DNA from: a virus
Strand: one strand, 5' to 3'
Virus record (IMG/VR): IMGVR_UViG_3300015195_000016
Location: 1 to 25,988 of that record
Length of the DNA stretch: 25,988 nt
Shown: in pieces, positions 15,489 through 23,979 of the stretch
Numbering within the stretch: the stretch's first letter is position 1
Layout of the letters: the number at the start of each line of letters is the position of its first letter
Notes under the pieces: generated by a model
The model's input: the letters and a program-made list of their open reading frames with translations, nothing else
Database searches by the model: none
Told to the model about the DNA's origin: nothing
Made by a program: the position numbers and the translations under genes

Positions 15489-16514
15489 TTATTGGTATTG
15501 CATAGAAAGTAATACCAATAATTCTGGGCGTAACGTCCAACCACTAGTACTTCTCAATTCACTTGTAACGTGTGTAAACCCTTGTGGCATCGTACCGCTG
15601 TAAATTTCCCTAGGCGCTGGCATATCGACGTATTGCATGTTATTTGTAAGTAAACCTGGTTGTAGTTTAGCGAACTCATTAGTATTAGGTTCAGCACCAT
15701 CTGCAACTTTAAGCTCAGGGATTGTTACGATAACCATATCAGTCCCACCCGAACCTTTACCAATTAAAGTATCGTCGAAACTGTAGAATATTTCATTATC
15801 CCATTCTTCATTGATTTCTTTAACTAATTGAGCTGTCGTCATTGTGCCACCACCAGGGCGCTGATAACTAGTTAACTGCACGATTCCTACTTGGATCATA
15901 TAACCTAATGTACGTTGCGGACCAGTAATTACAACTTTTTGTGGAATACCAAGTTGAAATGCTGCTATTTGTACATTAACAATTTGTTGTAGTAAAAATA
16001 TAGCCATTTGGCCGTTATCGTATGTCATAACAGTAGTGTTACCGTTAGTATCAGGAGGTAATGTTACTGCTGTTGCACCTTGAGTATTCACAATACCTTC
16101 ACCATTAGCGGGTGACATACCGTATAATAAAGCAGCCCTCATTTGTTGAAAAATACTTTGACGCATCGCTAAACGTTCAGCTTCAGGAAGTGATACGTTC
16201 CACACTCCTGCACTGCGGGTGTCGTGGTGATTATAAAGTGCTTGTGAACGAAAAATATACGTTGGAGTACTAATTAACTGAGTGCTTACTGTGCATGATG
16301 GTATCTCTTGGTAAGCCGATTGACCGGCAGCATTTTCTGTACGTAATTGTAAAGTTTTGATATAAACTTGCAAATCACCTTCAGACAATTTAACAGATGG
16401 ATTACCCCCAGCTAAAAGTTCAAAAGCTCCTGATTTTTGCGAATACGGTAACAACAATTGAGGCTCAATATATGAGGGATTAATTGTTATGAACTGCGAA
16501 CTATTAAAACTCAT
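15489..16514 (-). CDS. Major capsid protein (DUF2184)
   Basis: This 341-aa protein fits the DUF2184 capsid family. Recognisable parts are LLPYSQKSGAFELLAGGNPS near the N-terminus, RAALLYGMSPANGEGIVNT in the middle, IAAFQLGIPQKVVITGP and the C-terminal PQGFTHVTSELRSTSGW with WTLRPELLVLL. Proteins of this group form the HK97-type shell. No N-terminal leader for cleavage is obvious. A strong ribosome site (TTAAGGGGTG) 5 nt before the ATG fits high output, and a hairpin follows the stop. The upstream decoration-type gene and the DUF2213 scaffold/protease gene complete the usual head set. Confidence 0.85.
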   Translation of the reverse strand: MSFNSSQFITINPSYIEPQLLLPYSQKSGAFELLAGGNPSVKLSEGDLQVYIKTLQLRTENAAGQSAYQEIPSCTVSTQLISTPTYIFRSQALYNHHDTRSAGVWNVSLPEAERLAMRQSIFQQMRAALLYGMSPANGEGIVNTQGATAVTLPPDTNGNTTVMTYDNGQMAIFLLQQIVNVQIAAFQLGIPQKVVITGPQRTLGYMIQVGIVQLTSYQRPGGGTMTTAQLVKEINEEWDNEIFYSFDDTLIGKGSGGTDMVIVTIPELKVADGAEPNTNEFAKLQPGLLTNNMQYVDMPAPREIYSGTMPQGFTHVTSELRSTSGWTLRPELLVLLSMQYQ

Positions 16515-16524
16515 TTTACACCCC

Positions 16525-17361
16525 TTAAAGAATCACAAGCGCACAAGCGCCTGAATTATTATAATTTACAGATCCTGTTACCGAATTGTAAACAGCAACA
16601 CGAGAATTACCGGCTTGAATCTTAAGAATTTTAACTGTTAAAGCACCACCACCGGCTAACACTACAGGACTCCCCGTTGCAGGACTTGCTCCTGGATTAA
16701 CAGGTAAACTGTAAGTAAAGTGTGTGGAATCAACAACGATCACTTTAAAATCCCCATTATACCCTGATGGTGTTGCACCGCTAATAGTTACCCAATCACC
16801 TGTAACTAATGTGTTTGCTGCTGAGCTTGTGGCACTAGCAACACCACCTGACCATGTCAACGAACTTAAAGTTAACTGGGAGGTTTGGCTGTTGTAAGGT
16901 ACAATTTGTTGATTTGTGAAATCCCAGGAGACCTGTTGTGTAATCAAGCCCCCATCAATACTTATTAAAGCTGGATCGCATGCTAATGGGACTCGTACAC
17001 CAGATCCTAAGCGACAAAATTGAACCCCCATACCGCCGCTTATAGTGGGCACGTTAGAACTTTGGGAAATTATCGCACTATGTAAACTATTAAATACTGT
17101 AAAACCTGTAATATTTAACACGCTACTATTGCTAGCTAAATCCACAATACTACCTAAAGGATCGTCGCTTGTTGGAATAAATTCGCTTATAGCCATACCA
17201 GCATAAACTGGTAAAGATTGAGTTGATTTAAGTACACCTCCGGCGATTTTATAAATGTTCACAGGGTCGTCTTGGATAATCCCCTGAACATAACCACCAG
17301 ACTGTACGTTAAAACTACCTGCTGCATTGGAGGTAGCTATAGGATTAACTATAATGCCCAT
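16525..17361 (-). CDS. Capsid decoration-type protein with shared beta module
   Basis: This 278-aa protein precedes the capsid gene, as cement or decoration proteins do in DUF2184 phages. The first ~160 residues resemble a known structural protein pattern (GSFNVQSGGYVQGIIQDDPV, LPVYAGMAISEFIP, VQFCRLGSGVRVPLACDP, VSWDFTNQQIVPY). Residues 165-237 carry the inserted module SLTWSGGVASATSSAANTLV to VDSTHFTYSLPVNPGASP, also found in the adaptor protein. The last 40 residues return to the base fold (VKILKIQAGNSRVAVYNS). The start overlaps the protease/scaffold stop (TAATG). The role is inferred from place and composition. Confidence 0.65.
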   Translation of the reverse strand: MGIIVNPIATSNAAGSFNVQSGGYVQGIIQDDPVNIYKIAGGVLKSTQSLPVYAGMAISEFIPTSDDPLGSIVDLASNSSVLNITGFTVFNSLHSAIISQSSNVPTISGGMGVQFCRLGSGVRVPLACDPALISIDGGLITQQVSWDFTNQQIVPYNSQTSQLTLSSLTWSGGVASATSSAANTLVTGDWVTISGATPSGYNGDFKVIVVDSTHFTYSLPVNPGASPATGSPVVLAGGGALTVKILKIQAGNSRVAVYNSVTGSVNYNNSGACALVIL

Positions 17362-18614
17362 TATTTTTCACCTTCTGATATTTTACCCTTGAAAGACGGC
17401 TGACGAAATTGATTGGTAAAACCGGAAATATCACCGATGAATTCCGTCATCTCAACTCTACCTTGTTTTTTAGTAACTTCGCGCAATTGCCCCCTCGGTA
17501 AAGTTGATATAATACGACGCGGGTCGTTAGCCGCAAGTTGTGCGTCATTATATACTTGATCTTCAAAATGTTTAAATGCAACATTATCTGTAATTTTAGA
17601 AAAGTCGACGTTTTTGAATCTTTCACTAAATTGCTGAAGAGGTTTTAAAACTCGATTGCGGTAAGCATGAGCTTTTTCCCCACTCATGGGGCGTGGTGCG
17701 TGCTTACCGTGTAGTTGAAGCACACTATCAGCGCGTGCTTGAGCATCTGCCATTGCTGCTGATTCAGTTTCATCTTCTTCAGCATCAGCTTTAACTTCAG
17801 GTTTCGGTTCAGCATCAGCTTTAACTTCAGGTTTCGGTTCAGCATCAGCTTTAACCTTTTCATCGGCAGCATCCATACGAGCATTTAATGCATCCATACG
17901 TGATCCAATTTTACCGATAGCATCCATAATAGCATTGAGAGCTGTAGGATCAGCATCGTTTTTATGGCGAGGATAATCCTCGCCAGTATTATCTTTATTA
18001 CCGTTATCGGCATCAGCTTTAACTTCGTCAGTCATTTTATCAACCCCTTCAATTATTTGTGAATCCAGTCTAACTCCGCTAGGCTCTCCGAGTTTATCCC
18101 AAACGCCTCGCTCACATATAGCTAAATGATCTATTAATGGGGCTACACCCTCTATTAATAGATGTTTACCATCACTTAATTCTACAACGGTGTTTTCAGA
18201 TTGTCTATTAAATAATACACCAGGTGATGTAGATAATTGATTTTCCGTCATTTGTTTAACTGATAAATCGTCGTATATTTTAGCTATTCCCCAAACCTCA
18301 TCATCTTTAATATACGGTTTAAATATAGTACCTATTATGCGATTTGAAAAATCTTTAGAATCCATCACACCTTCTTCTGGGTGATTCCACAAAACAGGTA
18401 AACCGTTACAACGTTCTAGAAATTCATCATTTAGATAATTATCGGGATGCCTATGCACAAACTCTTCTAAACCAACTCTATACGCAGCACCGGTACCAGT
18501 AATGCGCAAATCAAATAATGTAACATTATTAAAAACTTGAGGTGAGGATAATTCCCCAGATATCATAGATTTTGCAATGTCTAACTCTGTAACTAAAACA
18601 TCATCTTGAGGCAT
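17361..18614 (-). CDS. DUF2213 prohead protease / scaffold fusion
   Basis: This 417-aa protein has a DUF2213-type N-terminal half (to about residue 200). Its motifs are EEFVHRHPDNYLNDEFLERC, GLPVLWNHPEEGVMDSKDF, IIGTIFKPYIKDDEVWGIAK and LIDHLAICERGVW. The C-terminal half is helical, acidic and scaffold-like, with MDAIGKIGSRMDALNARMDA, then 2.5 copies of a 10-residue repeat (VKADAEPKPE), and a terminal region (KNVDFSKITDNVAFKHFE). In the family this protein is thought to cleave and scaffold the prohead. It starts at 18614 behind AAGGAG with a 10-nt spacer. I could not assign catalytic residues with confidence. Confidence 0.8.
   Translation of the reverse strand: MPQDDVLVTELDIAKSMISGELSSPQVFNNVTLFDLRITGTGAAYRVGLEEFVHRHPDNYLNDEFLERCNGLPVLWNHPEEGVMDSKDFSNRIIGTIFKPYIKDDEVWGIAKIYDDLSVKQMTENQLSTSPGVLFNRQSENTVVELSDGKHLLIEGVAPLIDHLAICERGVWDKLGEPSGVRLDSQIIEGVDKMTDEVKADADNGNKDNTGEDYPRHKNDADPTALNAIMDAIGKIGSRMDALNARMDAADEKVKADAEPKPEVKADAEPKPEVKADAEEDETESAAMADAQARADSVLQLHGKHAPRPMSGEKAHAYRNRVLKPLQQFSERFKNVDFSKITDNVAFKHFEDQVYNDAQLAANDPRRIISTLPRGQLREVTKKQGRVEMTEFIGDISGFTNQFRQPSFKGKISEGEK
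17781..17856 (-). repeat. 30-bp tandem repeat (2.5 copies) in the scaffold gene
   Basis: Positions 17781-17810 are identical to 17811-17840, and 17841-17856 begins a third copy. The unit encodes VKADAEPKPE. Perfect identity points to recent slippage. It lies in the acidic linker of the scaffold, where length variation is likely tolerated. Confidence 0.9.
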
Positions 18615-18837
18615 GATTCAAAAACTCCTTTAAATCTTTTAGATTAATATTCATACGCATTTGTTTGTTGTAAGTTAAAATTGCGAATTCACCTTTCGGA
18701 AATGAACCAAATATTTCACAATATCTATCGAAAGCGATATGTAAAATTGCTTTATTATCTACACAAAATTGTATATCATCTAAAGTTTCTGAAATACCTA
18801 AACCTTCTTCGGAAATGATAATTAATTTATGTATCAT
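18601..18837 (-). CDS. Small hypothetical protein in the head cluster
   Basis: This 78-aa protein is not recognised. It has a short strand start (HKLIIISEEG), an acidic helix (GISETLDDIQFCVDNKAIL) and a basic end (NKQMRMNINLKDLKEFLNHA). It is locked into the operon: its ATG overlaps the head morphogenesis stop (ATGA) and its end overlaps the protease/scaffold start by 14 nt. The downstream gene's ribosome site lies within its last codons. That packing supports a real gene. A regulator of head assembly or a morphogenesis helper is possible but unproven. Confidence 0.55.
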   Translation of the reverse strand: MIHKLIIISEEGLGISETLDDIQFCVDNKAILHIAFDRYCEIFGSFPKGEFAILTYNKQMRMNINLKDLKEFLNHASR

Positions 18838-19580
18838 TTTTTCATCGCATCCTTACCTTTAGCTGTTAGCATATCATCTGGTAAATCTTGTATCGCGTAC
18901 AAATAAGTTCCGTAACATCTACAAAATGGTTCTTTTGAAAATCCCGGTGACTCATCGTAATAACCATGTTCACCGAGTTTCATTAAACCTGCGTTTTTAG
19001 CCCAATTACCTCGTATTGTAAATATTTTACCATCAATATCTTTATGGTCTTCACGGTAATTATAGCCCATTTCTTGCCAGTGGCTATTCCAAATTACAGC
19101 GATCGCCCCACCGTTTTCGGCAATAATGTTGTTTATGTTTGCTGTTAGTTTGTGGGATTGATCGATAATTACTCTACGCTCTACAAAAGGTAGTTGTTTC
19201 AAAGATTTTTTAACTTCTTCGCGCATTTCAGGATCAGGTTTACTATCGCTAGTTATCCAACCGCTTAATCTTCTGATCGTCTTATCTATAGCCTCTTCAC
19301 GATTAAGTTTAATCAAGTTTGCGCTGGCAAATATTCGTCTATTTAATTCTTGCCGCAATTGAGGTTCGATACGTTCAACCCCAACAGCCATTCTAATAAT
19401 GCTGTTAAATTTACCTCTAAATGTCCTATCTAACAGTAATTGCAGCTTATCTTCTGGCATCATCTGCTTAATTGCAGCATCTCGCACTAACTTAATCCAC
19501 AATTGTAATTGTTGTTCTGTAGTGTAACCTTGAGCGCTCGCTTCATTTATCACTTTATTTATTACACTGTAATAACTCAT
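18834..19580 (-). CDS. Head morphogenesis protein (Mu gpF-like minor head protein)
   Basis: This 248-aa protein follows the portal gene, the usual place of Mu F-like proteins. The C-terminal domain carries the characteristic pattern YNYREDHKDIDGKIFTIRGN and then SPGFSKEPFCRCYGTYLYAI; the CRC near residue 225 is typical of these proteins. The first ~110 residues are helical. Mu gpF-type proteins are minor head parts attached to the portal and may enter the host with the DNA. The start overlaps the portal stop by 4 nt. Assignment from motif plus position is good. Confidence 0.8.
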   Translation of the reverse strand: MSYYSVINKVINEASAQGYTTEQQLQLWIKLVRDAAIKQMMPEDKLQLLLDRTFRGKFNSIIRMAVGVERIEPQLRQELNRRIFASANLIKLNREEAIDKTIRRLSGWITSDSKPDPEMREEVKKSLKQLPFVERRVIIDQSHKLTANINNIIAENGGAIAVIWNSHWQEMGYNYREDHKDIDGKIFTIRGNWAKNAGLMKLGEHGYYDESPGFSKEPFCRCYGTYLYAIQDLPDDMLTAKGKDAMKK

Positions 19581-20992
19581 AATTTAAATCCAGCTTCAGC
19601 GACTTTTTGCTCTTGATCAGCGTGCTTTTCCAAATAATCGCGTAACACTTCTATATCAATGTTTAGCGGATTTTTAAAAAGTAACTGTTGTTCATTAAAA
19701 TTATCAATCCCCCACTGAATTAGATCAGCTTTGTTTGTGGGATCTATTTGAGCACCTAACGTATCTACCAAAGCAATAATGGCTTTAAGTTTTACTTCCT
19801 CTGTTTTTATTTTATCAGCATCAGATTCTATTAAAAAATTTGGCCACTGGGCTTTGAATGAATTCTTCCAACCGATGAAAGCTTCTTTAAAATCCACATC
19901 CTTATACTCATCAGGATATTCATTTTTTACAGCTTCAAAAAAATCAGGAGTCCATGCCTTATACATTACGATATTGTCAAACCAATCAAAAACTGGTTGT
20001 AAATCCTTTTGCTTATTCAAAATGTATCTCGCTACATTTTTAGCATCTTCGGTACCTTCACCAAATCCTTCAGCGAAAGTTTCGCTATTTAATATTTTAG
20101 CCGGAGCTTGAATAGCCAATGCTATATTTTCTAATGCATTTTTTCTCGCTGTAATCATTGCCTTATCAATATTTTGTAGATCCAAACTCTCAATCGCCTC
20201 ATCAATATCAATATTTACTGTATTACCAACCTCTGCCTGATTGAGTAAATTACGTTTAAAACTCATCGCGCTCATCATGATATTATCAATAAATGATCCG
20301 GGAGCTTTTATTTTAGCTACAAGTACCCCTGCCTTTTTTGTAACTAGATCATCGGTGATCATAGTTTGTATATAGGTTTTAAGTGGAAATAATGCTCGTT
20401 GATAGGCCGAACGCCCTACAAATCCATATGCACTTTCTGTAAATGATATGTAAATAGGATCTTCATTCAGTAAAACACAACTTCTCGACGGATGAAACTT
20501 TTGACCGTTCACTGCAACAATTTGAGGTTTTTGAAAATCACTAGATAATGGTAATTGATTGAGCACTAAAGAGCCTGAAGTGTTCAAAGGATCGAACACA
20601 TTAAAATATAAATCATTTTCAGCTAGAGCTTCAAGAGGTACTGCGGTTTCTGTAGCAACCCCAGTCACGATGTAAACTATTGTGGATATTCCGTAAATTG
20701 CAGATGTTCGAGCTAAGTTTTTGATGTGGGAATCACACTTCAGTTTATCCCAAGTTTGCATAAATTGTTCGATAATCATTTCGGCAGCTGTAGATTTTAC
20801 AGATATTTCCCGTGGTTTACTCATAGCCATATTTACAGGATACTCTACGATTTTAGCCCCTAGCGGGTGATACAAATAAATCTGTTTGCATAGCTCATAA
20901 CTCGCCGATGAGCCTGGTGCAATATCCTCTGACATTAATAACTCAGTTAAATGAGTGCCGATCGTAGAGCCGTTAAAAAGTACTGATCCCAT
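19577..20992 (-). CDS. Portal protein (DUF1073)
   Basis: This 471-aa protein sits between TerL and the Mu F-like gene. Segments typical of DUF1073 portals are CKQIYLYHPLGAKIVEYPVN near the N-terminus, KFHPSRSCVLLNEDPIYISF, YGFVGRSAYQRALFPLKTYI, and NIALAIQAPAKILNSETFAE followed by GFGEGTEDAKNVARYI. The C-terminal part is helical and acidic. The portal ring is the DNA gate that binds terminase on one side and the adaptor on the other. The ATG overlaps the TerL stop as TAATG. No truncation is apparent. Confidence 0.85.
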   Translation of the reverse strand: MGSVLFNGSTIGTHLTELLMSEDIAPGSSASYELCKQIYLYHPLGAKIVEYPVNMAMSKPREISVKSTAAEMIIEQFMQTWDKLKCDSHIKNLARTSAIYGISTIVYIVTGVATETAVPLEALAENDLYFNVFDPLNTSGSLVLNQLPLSSDFQKPQIVAVNGQKFHPSRSCVLLNEDPIYISFTESAYGFVGRSAYQRALFPLKTYIQTMITDDLVTKKAGVLVAKIKAPGSFIDNIMMSAMSFKRNLLNQAEVGNTVNIDIDEAIESLDLQNIDKAMITARKNALENIALAIQAPAKILNSETFAEGFGEGTEDAKNVARYILNKQKDLQPVFDWFDNIVMYKAWTPDFFEAVKNEYPDEYKDVDFKEAFIGWKNSFKAQWPNFLIESDADKIKTEEVKLKAIIALVDTLGAQIDPTNKADLIQWGIDNFNEQQLLFKNPLNIDIEVLRDYLEKHADQEQKVAEAGFKL

Positions 20993-22284
20993 TAAAAACC
21001 GCCTTTATTACCTAAAGTTAAAGCCACAGCATATGTAAAGCAATCTAAAAGATCATCCTCCCGTTTATTAGCATTCTCATCTGATATTTTAAACTCAGAT
21101 AGCTGCGAAAGCAAATGGTTGCGATTACGTTCTTTGAAATTTACTAATCTGTTATACGCCACATCACACAATTTTACCTGCTCGCGATGCACGTAACCGC
21201 TAATACTTATAGCTCGCTCGTCTTTACCGACAGCCGTAAGTTTTGAGTTAATAGCATGTACTTTTAAACCTCTGCGTTTGGCTTGTTGCAATAAAATCAT
21301 GCCGCTAGATTTATCCTCGATCAATACACCAGGGCTAGGTAATCGAGCGTTGCATAATTTACAATAGTGATCAATTTGCTCATAAACAGTAATCAAAAAT
21401 ACCTCAAGCAAACTACCCTCAATTTGCACTATATTGTAATCTAAAATATATAGAGGTTGCCCTCTATTAAAAGCTACATATATCACACCCGTACCATCAT
21501 TAAGATTGCCCGTTTTTGTAGCAGTATCCATAACTGCTACAACATAATCAACTCGATCAGGTATCGCCACCGGCTGCTCGTTAACCAAAAGTTTTTTCAT
21601 ATCAAAAAATCTTACACCTCCCCAATCAACAAATTCAGCCAGATATTCTTGCTGAAAAACTAGAGGATGATTTTCGCGCTCCAAAGCATCCAAAGCCTCT
21701 TGAGATAGATAAGGGTTCGTATGCGTAGGTAAATGAATCTCTTTAAATCCAAGCGATTTATCATTACAAATTTGATAAAAAAAATCATTTTCATTAACGC
21801 CTAAAGGAGTACCTGTAATAATACAAAAACCATTATAATCTAATAATGTTGGGCGGATAGCTTGATTCCACACATCCATCATATTTTCTTTGCACAATCC
21901 TGCCTCATCGATACCTACACCGTGATATTTTCGTGATCTTCCGCAATGCTCATTCTCAGTGCTCCAAAAATCCATTCTACCTGCATGCCTGGTTAGTATA
22001 ACTCCATCAGTTTTGGAGCTGCTTTCGATATCATCATTTAAAATGCTTTTACAATCTCGATAAAACTCACTCATATATTTGTATTGTGGAGCAAAATACC
22101 CAAAATATTTACCGCGCGCGGTAGTATTGCAACCGATAGCTTTCAGCAACTCTGATTTTCCCCATCGCCTTCCGCACCTAACGACTACAAATCTATTTTT
22201 TACATGCAAACCATAAGCGCGTAATTGACCCTTATGTAAAATTGGTAATTTTACGTGCGTGCGCTTATCATGATTAGTTGCCAT
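20992..22284 (-). CDS. terL: Terminase large subunit (TerL)
   Basis: This 430-aa protein is the packaging motor. A P-loop of the W-type is seen at residues 37-45 (CGRRWGKSE). A Walker B follows (HGVGIDEAGLC), and then the coupling motif IITGTPLG. The C-terminal nuclease half contains VVAVMDTATKTGNLNDG, PGVLIEDKSSG and DDLLDCFTYAVAL, the expected acidic residues. I start at ATG 22284, overlapping TerS by 11 nt; a longer frame needs a TTG at 22323 deep inside TerS. The TerS gene lies directly upstream. The type of DNA end (cos or pac) cannot be told from the sequence alone. Confidence 0.9.
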   Translation of the reverse strand: MATNHDKRTHVKLPILHKGQLRAYGLHVKNRFVVVRCGRRWGKSELLKAIGCNTTARGKYFGYFAPQYKYMSEFYRDCKSILNDDIESSSKTDGVILTRHAGRMDFWSTENEHCGRSRKYHGVGIDEAGLCKENMMDVWNQAIRPTLLDYNGFCIITGTPLGVNENDFFYQICNDKSLGFKEIHLPTHTNPYLSQEALDALERENHPLVFQQEYLAEFVDWGGVRFFDMKKLLVNEQPVAIPDRVDYVVAVMDTATKTGNLNDGTGVIYVAFNRGQPLYILDYNIVQIEGSLLEVFLITVYEQIDHYCKLCNARLPSPGVLIEDKSSGMILLQQAKRRGLKVHAINSKLTAVGKDERAISISGYVHREQVKLCDVAYNRLVNFKERNRNHLLSQLSEFKISDENANKREDDLLDCFTYAVALTLGNKGGF

Positions 22285-22807
22285 TATCGTACTCAGGTTG
22301 TTGCAATGCGTTGTCGATGACAAGTGAATCCTCTAGTTTGTGAGTTTCTTCACGCTCTTTAAGATGTTCATCAAGATCTTTTAAAGCCTTGAGTTTATCC
22401 CAAAGAGTTACTTCGAGATTACCGTCTTTATTAATTTTTATCGAAGAAACAGCAACTTGCATTTCCTCCGGTATCTCGGATAGATTAGCACTTTTTATTA
22501 AAGCGAGATTACTGCTCGCTATTTTATGCCGCTCGAATTGTATTTGAGCCCGCGTCATTATCTTCGAATAGATCTCTTCGTCTTCTATCTTCCGTCTTTT
22601 TGCGCGTTCTTCGGCTATCGTTTTCTTTACTAACGGGCTTAAAAGCAATTGTGTACCTCTTACTTGAGGATTTTTAGTTTTGTATCCAGCAAGGATTACA
22701 GATTCGGATATCATACCTGTTTCGAGATAAAATCCAATAAATAATAATTGTTTTTCATTTAAAGTCGCTCTCGATCCTGGATTTTTTACACCAACACGCG
22801 ATGACAT
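22274..22807 (-). CDS. terS: Terminase small subunit (TerS)
   Basis: This 177-aa helical protein directly precedes TerL. The N-terminal segment NEKQLLFIGFYLETGMISES followed by VILAGYKTKNPQVRG forms a helix-turn-helix, the DNA-binding part of TerS. The centre is a charged helix (VKKTIAEERAKRRKIEDEEI) likely to form the oligomer. The C-terminal ~40 residues are acidic and should contact TerL. The start is ATG 22807 behind AGGTG with a 6-nt spacer. It should recognise the packaging start on phage DNA. Confidence 0.8.
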   Translation of the reverse strand: MSSRVGVKNPGSRATLNEKQLLFIGFYLETGMISESVILAGYKTKNPQVRGTQLLLSPLVKKTIAEERAKRRKIEDEEIYSKIMTRAQIQFERHKIASSNLALIKSANLSEIPEEMQVAVSSIKINKDGNLEVTLWDKLKALKDLDEHLKEREETHKLEDSLVIDNALQQPEYDNGN

Positions 22808-22877
22808 TTTAACACCTAAAATTTTCCGGTTATCATAATTTTAATTAAATAACAAAAACCTATTACCGCAAATATTA

Positions 22878-23075
22878 TTAATGAATCCACAATTTAATCC
22901 TTTCGACGATAATCGCGCTGGTGGCTAAAGTTGCGAGTGATATTAAAAATGATATTAGTTTAACCCAATTTTTAGCAGCGTTGCGAGTATTCATTTCTTC
23001 TATGAGTGCTGAAACTATTAAATCGCGGCACTCTTTATCATCGATGACTTGTTTGGCTAAATCTTTATAATTGAT
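22878..23075 (-). CDS. Small one-helix membrane protein of the lysis cassette (holin candidate)
   Basis: This 65-aa protein begins MINYKDLAKQVIDDKECRDL and has one hydrophobic segment near the C-terminus (LISFLISLATLATSAIIVER) with a short basic end. The ATG at 23075 lies inside the last codons of the endolysin gene; a longer frame to 23135 has no ribosome site and adds an unlikely hydrophobic start. Overlap with a GH19 endolysin suggests a lysis role such as holin, antiholin or spanin, though single-helix proteins are hard to assign. The fairly long N-terminal soluble part (35 residues) argues for caution. Confidence 0.5.
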   Translation of the reverse strand: MNYKDLAKQVIDDKECRDLIVSALIEEMNTRNAAKNWVKLISFLISLATLATSAIIVERIKLWIH

Positions 23076-23634
23076 CATGATAAAAATCAAACTTAGTTTT
23101 AAAAACATCATAATTAAGCAAAGCTGGATTAACAATACCTCTGCATTTTTTTAGATCCAGAGCTAATGCTGCATTTTTGAATCGATCCTCATTGTAAATA
23201 AATAAAAACCAATAAGCGCTATTTACAGCGTGAGTCACATCACTGCTCAATAAATCTGGATCTAAAGATGGATTACCGCACCATTTAAAATATTGCAAAT
23301 ATAAAAATCTACCTGTAATTTGAATCAAACCTCTCCCTCTGTATTTCCAACCGTCTCCAGAAAAATAATCCCCGTTACCCATTTTTTGAGAATAAACTCT
23401 GTTGGCTATCAAAACTGGATGTCTAGCGTCATGCTCTGCGTCGTCGGGTTTGTTTTTATAAATCGACGGGAATGTGCTCATCAAAGCTGCGGCGGAATAA
23501 TTTAAATTTTCATACAAAAATCTACCGCCGCCACTTTCTAAATCTGCATTAGCGGCAGCGGCGGCTATAACTTTTTTATCCAAACCTTTAGATTGTAAAA
23601 AAGTTATCAACAATTTAATATTTCTATTAATCAT
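23065..23634 (-). CDS. Endolysin, GH19 chitinase/lysozyme-like
   Basis: This 189-aa enzyme should cut peptidoglycan glycan strands at lysis. GH19 signatures are clear: AAAANADLESGGG with the putative catalytic Glu at residue 33, FLYENLNYSAAALMSTF, ARHPVLIANRVYSQKMGNGD, and SGDGWKYRGRGLIQITGR at about residues 92-109. No signal peptide is seen, so it probably needs a holin for export. I start at ATG 23634, which overlaps the end of the upstream small gene; a longer frame to 23688 would lie wholly in that gene. The gene is followed by a small membrane protein, forming a lysis cassette just before terminase. Confidence 0.9.
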   Translation of the reverse strand: MINRNIKLLITFLQSKGLDKKVIAAAAANADLESGGGRFLYENLNYSAAALMSTFPSIYKNKPDDAEHDARHPVLIANRVYSQKMGNGDYFSGDGWKYRGRGLIQITGRFLYLQYFKWCGNPSLDPDLLSSDVTHAVNSAYWFLFIYNEDRFKNAALALDLKKCRGIVNPALLNYDVFKTKFDFYHDQL

Positions 23635-23872
23635 TTTTTTGAGTAGGTAGTGAAAATAAATGTAAAAATGCATCAGCAAGACTTGCATCTTTAGCTACAG
23701 CGGAATTGATATTATCCAGATGTTGAGCAGTTTCGGTAGCTCCAGCGGCTTTAGCTACAGTAGAGGCACTATTGAGGGTTAAAGTCACGGCTTGTTGAGC
23801 CGCACTTAACGTTGTTTGAGCTTTTGCAAAAAATGCAAAACCTTCTGTGATTAATGCTAATAAATTTCCCAC
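23627..23872 (-). CDS. Small hypothetical protein leading the lysis cassette
   Basis: This is an 81-aa Ala-rich amphipathic protein: VGNLLALITEGFAFFAKAQT, then SAASTVAKA-like helices (TLNSASTVAKAAGATETAQH) and SLADAFLHLFSL. I use a GTG start at 23872 because AGGAG lies 8 nt upstream; the longer frame back to 23947 begins in the AT-rich promoter region. It is the first gene of the leftward operon in this window and overlaps the endolysin. It has no clear membrane segment, though residues 3-15 are hydrophobic. It could be a holin-like or regulatory protein; I cannot decide. Confidence 0.5.
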   Translation of the reverse strand: MGNLLALITEGFAFFAKAQTTLSAAQQAVTLTLNSASTVAKAAGATETAQHLDNINSAVAKDASLADAFLHLFSLPTQKND

Positions 23873-23921
23873 GATTTGATCTCCTAAAATTACACAATAA
23901 TGATTACACAAAATATTTATT

Positions 23922-23979
23922 AAAAATATACATATAAACCCTTGCATACTGTACAGTATGTGTCATACTTAAATTGTAG
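23922..23979 (+). repeat. Promoter cassette repeat, copy 1
   Basis: About 58 bp (23922-23979) recur at 24357-24414 with about five differences. The shared block runs from an AT-rich tract (AAAATATAC) through AAACCCTTGCATACTG to ATACTTAAATTGTA, so it covers the upstream element, -35, operator and -10. This is a duplicated regulatory cassette. Confidence 0.9.
23942..23969 (+). promoter_or_regulatory. Plus-strand promoter with palindromic operator, copy 1
   Basis: TTGCAT (23942-23947) is followed by 16 nt and CATACT (23964-23969). The palindrome CATACTGTACAGTATG (23945-23960) fills the spacer, and a further AGTAT-N5-ATACT half-site pair reaches the -10. A bound dimer would block polymerase. It would drive the structured leader and the 57-aa gene, and it diverges from the late operon. 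Confidence 0.75.
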
